A stretch of 17,530 bases of DNA from an uncultured Emergencia sp. (GTDB taxonomy: Bacteria; Bacillota; Clostridia; Peptostreptococcales; Anaerovoracaceae), in the NCBI GenBank assembly GCA_937997955.1, contig CALLDR010000064.1:1-17530 (forward strand), read 5' to 3'. Position numbers and translations under genes: made by a program. Numbering within the stretch: the first letter of the stretch is position 1; each line of letters begins with the position of its first letter. A model generated the notes under the pieces. It ran no database searches. It saw only the letters and a list, made by a program, of their open reading frames with translations, and was not told the DNA's origin. Positions 13,428 through 17,530 of the stretch are shown here, piece by piece.

Positions 13428-13467
13428 CCGTATATATACAGTATATACAGTTATAACAGTTTGTCAA
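13428..13467 (-). promoter_or_regulatory. Promoter of the GntR-ABC operon with repeated operator
   Basis: On the minus strand a perfect TTGACA (13467-13462) and TATACT (13445-13440) are separated by 16 nt. The spacer and -10 consist of three 9-bp direct repeats: ACTGTTATA (13460-13452), ACTGTATAT (13451-13443) and ACTGTATAT (13442-13434). These also form the palindromic GTATATAC. A repressor bound here would block RNA polymerase, as expected for a GntR operator. The untranslated leader is ~120 nt to the TTG or ~55 nt to the upstream ATG. Confidence 0.75.
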
Positions 13468-13529
13468 GGGCTTTTTTGATTTTTCTTCCGCGCAGACAAG
13501 CAGATATAAAGTGCAGACAAAAAGCGCAC

Positions 13530-13560
13530 AACAAAAAGGCGTATACCCGCGGAACCTTTT
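13530..13560 (-). terminator. Possible terminator after the EcsC gene
   Basis: On the minus strand AAAAGG (13560-13555) pairs with CCTTTT (13539-13534) around a GC-rich interior able to extend the stem slightly. A short T-run and TTGTTG follow. It lies ~60 nt after the EcsC stop and upstream of the GntR promoter. The stem is AT-rich, so efficiency is doubtful. I see no other element in 13468-13620. Confidence 0.4.
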
Positions 13561-13620
13561 GTTCACGTGTGTACGTCTTTGAAATCGCGTCATTATGAGG
13601 TTGGCCCGGCGCCGCCCGTA

Positions 13621-14421
13621 TCACCCGGCGTCGTCCGGCGTCCACGAGCCGGCCTCTCTGTCATAGAGGAACCTGCGATAATATTTCAGCCGGGCGTATT
13701 TCTGTATCTTCTGCATGTACACCGCGTTGTACGCGCCGCCGACCGCTCCGACCACCGGTATCCCCTGCAGGAATTTCAGGCAGAGCAGCTCCGCAGACAT
13801 GACGGAAGCCGTGGCGCGGATCTGCCGAGACTGTTCATAGCCCTCCGGCAGCCTCGGATCCTCGATGAACCGGTCGACGGCCCGGTTTCCCGCCCGCAGC
13901 TGATCCCCTTCGGACAGGGCGGTTTCTATGAGCTTTAGAATAAAGTACTTCTCCACCGGCCGCGTATAGTCGTAGCCGAAGTGGAGCGCTGTCTCGTAGA
14001 TGCTCTTCAGCAATACGCCGACGAACAGAGGAATGTCGGGCAGCCCGATGCCCAGCGCGCCCAGACCCAGGCCCGACGCGCCCGAAAAGAGCAGATTCTT
14101 CGCGTGGCTGCCGCCTGTATCCCGCTCAAACTTCCGCAGGGTCTTCTTGTTCTCTGCCAGATCCGCGGAATAACTGTTGACCTGGTACTGATGCTCCAGC
14201 TCTTCCCTGTCATAGGTCTTTTCGATGATGCCCGTTCCCTTTTCAAAGATCAGCTCAAAGGCCTTTGAAAAAGCCGCGTTTAAGGTTTCCTGCAGCTTGG
14301 CCGGCACCTTCTCCTCCAAAAGCCGGCTGACCATACTGGTCCTGCGGATGCCTCTTTCCAGGTAACTGCGCTCCTGGCGCTCCAGCCGCTTCCATTCTTT
14401 TTCTCTCGCTGTTGGACGCAT
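13621..14421 (-). CDS. EcsC family protein
   Basis: A 266-aa protein with the EcsC domain. The central glycine-rich hydrophobic stretch LGLGALGIGLPDIPLFVGVLLKSIYETALHFGYDY (key residues GLPDIP, GYD) and the later LLCLKFLQGIPVVGAVGGAYNAVYMQKI region (key residues IPVVGAVGG) are hallmarks. EcsC was named from the Bacillus ecs locus but its biochemical role is unknown. There are no ecsA/ecsB partners here. The N-terminus is rich in charged residues and probably helical. AAGGGGGA lies ~10 nt upstream of the ATG. It is a single-gene unit with its own promoter, divergent from the methyltransferase. Confidence 0.88.
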   Translation of the reverse strand: MRPTAREKEWKRLERQERSYLERGIRRTSMVSRLLEEKVPAKLQETLNAAFSKAFELIFEKGTGIIEKTYDREELEHQYQVNSYSADLAENKKTLRKFERDTGGSHAKNLLFSGASGLGLGALGIGLPDIPLFVGVLLKSIYETALHFGYDYTRPVEKYFILKLIETALSEGDQLRAGNRAVDRFIEDPRLPEGYEQSRQIRATASVMSAELLCLKFLQGIPVVGAVGGAYNAVYMQKIQKYARLKYYRRFLYDREAGSWTPDDAG

Positions 14422-14454
14422 ACGATAGATCCCCCTTTGCTCTGAGTTACATCT

Positions 14455-14483
14455 ATTTTATCACAGAATGGCCTGTAGTTCCA
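14455..14483 (-). promoter_or_regulatory. Extended -10 promoter of the EcsC gene
   Basis: On the minus strand TGATAAAAT (14463-14455) is an extended -10. TGGAAC (14483-14478) is a weak -35 with 17-nt spacing. Transcription would start ~28 nt upstream of the ATG at 14421. Confidence 0.5.
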
Positions 14484-14563
14484 TCAATTCCGCCGATCCT
14501 GCGGCAATTCAGATCCTGTCCATGAAAATGCGAAACAGTGCCAGGCGGCAAATCCGATTTTCA

Positions 14564-14623
14564 TTGAGGAAAAGCGCGTTGAGGAAAAGCGCGTTGAAGA
14601 AAAGCGCGTTGAGGAAAAGCTCG
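14564..14623. repeat. 15-bp tandem repeat, four copies
   Basis: TTGAGGAAAAGCGCG recurs at 14564, 14579, 14594 (TTGAAG variant) and 14609 (last three bases differ), an exact 15-bp period. The final unit supplies the -35 of the methyltransferase promoter. Open frames reading through it on either strand are repeat artefacts. The rest of 14464-14563 shows no gene, only a weak hairpin (GCCG/CGGC near 14491-14504). Confidence 0.9.
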
Positions 14624-14637
14624 TAATATGATAAAAT
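14609..14637 (+). promoter_or_regulatory. Methyltransferase promoter with repeat-derived -35
   Basis: TTGAGG (14609-14614), in the last 15-bp repeat unit, is followed after 17 nt by TAAAAT (14632-14637), preceded by TGA to form an extended -10. The start would be near 14644, giving a ~75-nt AT-rich leader. Confidence 0.6.
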
Positions 14638-14720
14638 GAAGATGTTTCAAAGCGATAATAAAGAAACAAATAAAAGGAACAACTAAAAGAAATAAACAGA
14701 AGATTAAGGAGACAGTACCA

Positions 14721-15374
14721 ATGGCAGATAAAATTCAGCACGCCTATCACGATTCCAAAAACATCTACGACGACGTTTTGACACAGAGAAGCATTTTGAG
14801 CAAGCTCTACATAAAGCTGTTCTGGAGCGGAACAGACGACAATGAAATTGCGAGAAAGGTCCTTGCTTACATTCCTGATGATTTCAGCGGTGTCTTATTA
14901 GACGTGCCGGTCGGAACTGCCGTTTTTACGCGTGAGAAGTGGAAAAGCCTTTCAAAGGCGGAAATCATCTGCCTGGATTACAGTGAAGATATGCTGGCGC
15001 AGGCAGAGGCTCACCTGGCAGACTGCCCCCACATATCGTGCGTGCAGGGCGACGTGGGACAGCTACCGCTGGAAAATGAATCCTGCGATATCGTTTTAAG
15101 CATGAACGGTTTTCACGCTTTCCCGGACAAAGGCAAGGCCTTCCAGGAAATATGGCGCGTGCTGAAGCCGGGCGGAAAATTCATCGCCTGCTATTATATA
15201 AAAGGGGAATCCTCCATAACGGATTGGCTGGTAAAAAATATCCTCGCAAAGAAAGGGTGGTTCACGCCGCCGTTCCAGACGAAAAGCGAGATCAAAGAAT
15301 TACTGGAACAGCAGTATGAGAGAGTGGATTTCCATACAGACGGTTCTATGGTTTACTTCGCGTGCGTGAAATAA
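14721..15374 (+). CDS. Class I SAM-dependent methyltransferase (Methyltransf_11 type)
   Basis: A 217-aa soluble Rossmann-fold methyltransferase. Motif I is VLLDVPVGTAVF (59-69) with D61 and G65, which departs from the usual DxGxGxG. The acidic residue for the SAM ribose is D86 (ICLDYSEDML), motif III-like GDVGQLP is at 110-116 (D111), and motif IV is DIVLSMNGFHAF (123-134). The post-motif LKPGGKFI (148-155) is canonical. Target unknown; the overall type includes ubiquinone/menaquinone-like and small-molecule methyltransferases. AAGGAG is 8 nt upstream of the ATG. Codons are more AT-rich than in neighbouring genes, which may mean transfer. It is a stand-alone gene. Confidence 0.9.
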   Translation: MADKIQHAYHDSKNIYDDVLTQRSILSKLYIKLFWSGTDDNEIARKVLAYIPDDFSGVLLDVPVGTAVFTREKWKSLSKAEIICLDYSEDMLAQAEAHLADCPHISCVQGDVGQLPLENESCDIVLSMNGFHAFPDKGKAFQEIWRVLKPGGKFIACYYIKGESSITDWLVKNILAKKGWFTPPFQTKSEIKELLEQQYERVDFHTDGSMVYFACVK

Positions 15375-15390
15375 AAAAGCAGTAGAAAGG

Positions 15391-15429
15391 CAATCCCGGC
15401 TGCCCGCCGCGGGAAAAATGTGCTATACT
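15391..15429 (+). promoter_or_regulatory. Extended -10 promoter of the LUD-GNAT operon, with upstream hairpin
   Basis: TGCTATACT (15421-15429) is an extended -10 with a good TATACT core and no clear -35. Immediately upstream a GC-rich inverted repeat (TCCCG at 15394-15398 with CGGGA near 15410-15414) sits where a -35 would be. The hairpin lacks a T-run, so it is unlikely to terminate the methyltransferase message and might be an operator. Confidence 0.5.
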
Positions 15430-15471
15430 AAAATAAAATCACCAACAGAATCACTACGACAGGAGGAGTAT

Positions 15472-16077
15472 ATGGATCTGAACAAGACAATCACAGCCCT
15501 CAAGAGAAACGGCTATCAGGTCTCCGTGTTCAAGAACAAAGAGGAGGCAATCCAGTATCTGAACCAGCAGATCGATCAGACATCGGTGGGCATCGGCGGC
15601 TCCGTAACCCTGCAGCAGCTGGGAGCCTACGAGCAGCTTTCCGCTCACAACGAAGTCTACTGGCACTGGTATGAAACCGGCGGCATGAGCGCCGACGATA
15701 TCCGCCGCGCCGCTGCTCAGACAAAGCTCTATCTGACGTCCGTCAACGCCATCAGCGAAACCGGCGAGATGATCAATATCGACGGCACCGGCAACCGGGT
15801 GGCAAGCACGCTGTACGGCCACGAAAAGGTCTATTTTGTCGCCGGCACCAATAAGATCGAGCCCAGCCTGGCGGCGGCCATAGAGCGGGCCCGGAACACG
15901 GCTTCCCCGCTGAACGCAAAGCGGCTGGACTGCAAGACGCCCTGCGCTGTCCGGGGAGACAGATGCTATGACTGCAGAAGCGCTGACCGCATCTGCGGCG
16001 CCATGGTTATCCACTACCGAAAGATGAACAGCTGCGAAATGGAAGTTATACTCATCGAAGAAAACCTGGGGTACTGA
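15472..16077 (+). CDS. LUD-domain (LutC/YkgG-related) protein with Cys-rich C-terminus
   Basis: A 201-aa protein of the LUD (DUF162) family, which includes lactate-utilisation proteins of the LutC type. The conserved VGIGGSVTLQQLG (39-51) and NAISETGEMINIDGTGNRVA (92-111) blocks identify it. The C-terminus has C154, C158, C165, C168 and C175, an arrangement suggestive of an Fe-S or metal site and typical of the stand-alone clostridial LUD group. There are no lutA/lutB genes nearby, so lactate oxidation cannot be claimed. The start is fixed by AGGAGGAG ending 3-5 nt before the ATG at 15472. An upstream in-frame ATG at 15418 lies inside the promoter. A GNAT gene follows after 5 nt. Confidence 0.9.
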   Translation: MDLNKTITALKRNGYQVSVFKNKEEAIQYLNQQIDQTSVGIGGSVTLQQLGAYEQLSAHNEVYWHWYETGGMSADDIRRAAAQTKLYLTSVNAISETGEMINIDGTGNRVASTLYGHEKVYFVAGTNKIEPSLAAAIERARNTASPLNAKRLDCKTPCAVRGDRCYDCRSADRICGAMVIHYRKMNSCEMEVILIEENLGY

Positions 16078-16082
16078 AAAAC

Positions 16083-16583
16083 ATGAAGCCAAACATGAAT
16101 CCAAATATCAGAAAAGCCCGGCCGCAGGACATGGACCGGGTCTATGAAATCGAACTGGAAAGCTTTCCTCCCGAGGAGGCCGCCACTAAGGAAAAATATG
16201 TCTGGCGGCAGAAACGCTATCCGGAATTGTTTCTGGTAGCGGAAGACGGCCGCGGCCGCGTCTGCGGCTGCATCTGCATGATTTCCACAAGCGCGGCGCT
16301 GATCGACGACACCGTCTTTGAGATGGATCCCATTCCAGACGGCAGGACCTGCGCCATTCTCACAGTGATGACAGAAGCCGCCGCCCGCCGCCAGGGCGTG
16401 GCCGGACTGCTGCTGGAAGCCGGCATCGACGCCGCCCGCCAGCAGAACATGGAATCCATCGTCCTGACCTGCAAGGAGCACCTGGTCCACTATTACAGCC
16501 GCTTCGGCTTTGAAAAGGCAGGCGTATCCGCCTCTGTCCACGGCGGCGCCGTCTGGTACGACATGGTCCAGCGCCTGCGGTAA
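16083..16583 (+). CDS. GNAT family N-acetyltransferase (AANAT-like)
   Basis: A 166-aa acetyl-CoA-dependent N-acyltransferase. IRKARPQDMDRVYEIELESFPPEEA is the typical opening (key residues R, D, E, FP). The acetyl-CoA pyrophosphate loop RRQGVA (102-107) and the C-terminal YYSRFGF (137-143, with catalytic-type Tyr) are intact. The ending GAVWYDM resembles arylalkylamine N-acetyltransferase-like proteins. Substrate unknown. It begins 5 nt after the LUD stop with only a weak GGGG SD 11 nt upstream; an alternative ATG is at 16095. Probably co-transcribed with, and translationally dependent on, the LUD gene. Confidence 0.9.
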   Translation: MKPNMNPNIRKARPQDMDRVYEIELESFPPEEAATKEKYVWRQKRYPELFLVAEDGRGRVCGCICMISTSAALIDDTVFEMDPIPDGRTCAILTVMTEAAARRQGVAGLLLEAGIDAARQQNMESIVLTCKEHLVHYYSRFGFEKAGVSASVHGGAVWYDMVQRLR

Positions 16584-16601
16584 GGCTGCCGCAGCCCTGC
16601 A

Positions 16602-16649
16602 GCCGTCCGCAGACGGGCGGCCACAGGCGGGCGGCTACGGGCGGACGGC
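16602..16649. terminator. GC-rich inverted repeat between convergent genes
   Basis: GCCGTCCGC (16602-16610) is an exact inverse of GCGGACGGC (16641-16649), and a smaller CCGTC/GACGG hairpin is nested at 16604-16617. GGGCGGC repeats lie between. It sits in the 84-nt gap between the GNAT and lipoprotein stops, where a shared terminator is expected, but no T-run follows on either strand. Confidence 0.4.
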
Positions 16650-16667
16650 CCATAGAAAGGGACCCTG

Positions 16668-17492
16668 CTATTTCAGCTTTATATTCCTCTGCTCGCCGAT
16701 GCCGGTGCGTGGATTGACGATCACCCGGGAAACCGTATCGTCTTCTGCCAGCCGGAACTTCGACTGAGAGCCTTTGATGTACTGGCACACAGCGTAGGCA
16801 TAGCCCTGCGCTTTTTTCAGTTCCACATCTTCCTCCGGGGCGAAGGATGTCTGGCTCAGGCACCTGCCTTCTTCGTCGAACTGGCTGACGATCATTTTGT
16901 CGCTGGCCTCAAAAGGCTCGTAGTGGAACGTGATCCTGGCGGTCCAGTCTCCGGACGTCTCCTCGACGGAGTTGCTGCCGCCTCCGCTGCTCAGGGAAAA
17001 TCCCGCGCTGTTTCTCTGGGCGTACAGACTGCCGTCCGCCCTCTCGTAGACCCCGTAGAGGAATACGCACCAATCCGCGTCAGGATCAAAATACAGCGTC
17101 GCCTCAATCTCGTTTTCATCCCCTATATTCACGTGCCCCGGCGCGCTGGCGAACCGGTCGTCCGCCTGGAAGGTGAGGCTCTCCACCTCTCCGTCCTCCC
17201 GCTCCGTTATCATGTAGGCCCCCAGCATGTCGGGATCGCTGACTTCAATTTTCGTCCCTTCCTCTGTCTCCACCCGCTTCAGGGTGATGCTTTCATCTTC
17301 CGGCGGAGCTTCAAATTCGCCGCTCCGCGCCCACACCAGGGCGCCGATCAGCATGTCTGCCTGCGCCTTCTTTTGCTCCTCTTTTGCCAGCCTGCCGCAG
17401 CCGGTCAGCGCCGCGGCCAGCGTTACGGCCAGAGCCGCGCACAAAACCTTCGCGGCTATGTCTCTCCTACTCTTATTCTTACTTTTGCTCAT
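16668..17492 (-). CDS. Predicted lipoprotein of unknown function
   Basis: A 274-aa exported protein. A basic N-terminus (MSKSKNKSRRD) is followed by a hydrophobic segment ending in the lipobox LTGC, so it should be lipid-anchored outside the membrane. The mature part is acidic, mostly predicted strand, with a Ser/Gly-rich stretch (SLSSGGGSNS) and a C-terminal block FRLAEDDTVSRVIVNPRTGIGEQ. I do not recognise the family. The start at 17492 is chosen because GGAGGA lies 6 nt upstream; the frame continues upstream (ATG 17513, TTG 17516) without a good SD. Upstream promoter sequence is outside the window. Nothing else is seen in 17493-17530. Confidence 0.75.
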   Translation of the reverse strand: MSKSKNKSRRDIAAKVLCAALAVTLAAALTGCGRLAKEEQKKAQADMLIGALVWARSGEFEAPPEDESITLKRVETEEGTKIEVSDPDMLGAYMITEREDGEVESLTFQADDRFASAPGHVNIGDENEIEATLYFDPDADWCVFLYGVYERADGSLYAQRNSAGFSLSSGGGSNSVEETSGDWTARITFHYEPFEASDKMIVSQFDEEGRCLSQTSFAPEEDVELKKAQGYAYAVCQYIKGSQSKFRLAEDDTVSRVIVNPRTGIGEQRNIKLK

Positions 17493-17530
17493 GCTCTTCC
17501 TCCAATTCCCCATCAAACTTCAAAATATCC

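Noticed and set aside
14484..14750. 88-aa minus-strand frame with an RFSST repeat
   Set aside because: The peptide repeat is just the translation of the 15-bp tandem repeat, and the frame covers the methyltransferase promoter.
15418..15471. Upstream ATG for the LUD gene
   Set aside because: It overlaps the extended -10 promoter and has no SD, while AGGAGGAG immediately precedes the ATG at 15472.
15454..16104. 216-aa antisense frame over the LUD gene
   Set aside because: Shadow frame of a well-supported gene with clear family motifs on the plus strand.

Overview
The window looks like a chromosomal segment of a low-oxygen Bacillota (class Clostridia) genome with fairly GC-rich coding DNA. The basis is strong AGGAGG-type ribosome binding sites, TTGACA/TATAAT-type promoters, and a gene set typical of gut Clostridia: a TSCPD small protein, DUF4358 and DHHW proteins, a YtrA-type GntR regulator with its ABC transporter, an EcsC-family protein, an Rpn/PD-(D/E)XK nuclease and a LUD protein. 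I cannot name the species.

Layout. The left edge cuts a tRNA-Lys(CTT) gene (minus), followed by its promoter. A TIM-barrel protein (276-1004, minus) is divergent from a TSCPD four-cysteine protein and a CDF metal exporter (1161-2604, plus). An accessory stretch (2605-4413) follows. It holds a strong terminator, a 29-bp tandem repeat, an Rpn-family nuclease gene (3095-3970), and a dense non-coding repeat zone with nested inverted repeats, a cloverleaf-like palindrome and an 11-bp degenerate tandem repeat.

The largest unit is a six-gene minus-strand cluster (10984 down to 4414): OmpR-type response regulator, sensor histidine kinase, DUF4358 lipoprotein, membrane-anchored transglutaminase-like protein, MBOAT O-acyltransferase and DHHW (AlgJ/AlgX-like) protein. 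The genes overlap or lie within 16 nt of each other and read as one operon. I infer a signal-regulated module that O-acylates an extracellular or cell-wall polymer; the substrate is unknown. A 10-bp-phased direct repeat just upstream of the response regulator could be its own binding site.

Upstream lies a roughly 480-bp non-coding stretch with a duplicated 43-bp element. Next comes a minus-strand GntR (YtrA-like) / ABC ATPase / ABC-2 permease operon (13313 down to 11465), whose promoter spacer consists of three 9-bp direct repeats. An EcsC-family gene (minus) is then divergent from a SAM methyltransferase (plus), whose promoter takes its -35 from a 15-bp tandem repeat. A LUD-domain protein and a GNAT acetyltransferase form a two-gene plus-strand operon that converges on a predicted lipoprotein (minus) at the right edge.

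No CRISPR array, insertion sequence, rRNA or riboswitch was seen. Promoters, terminators and operators were called by eye and are predictions.
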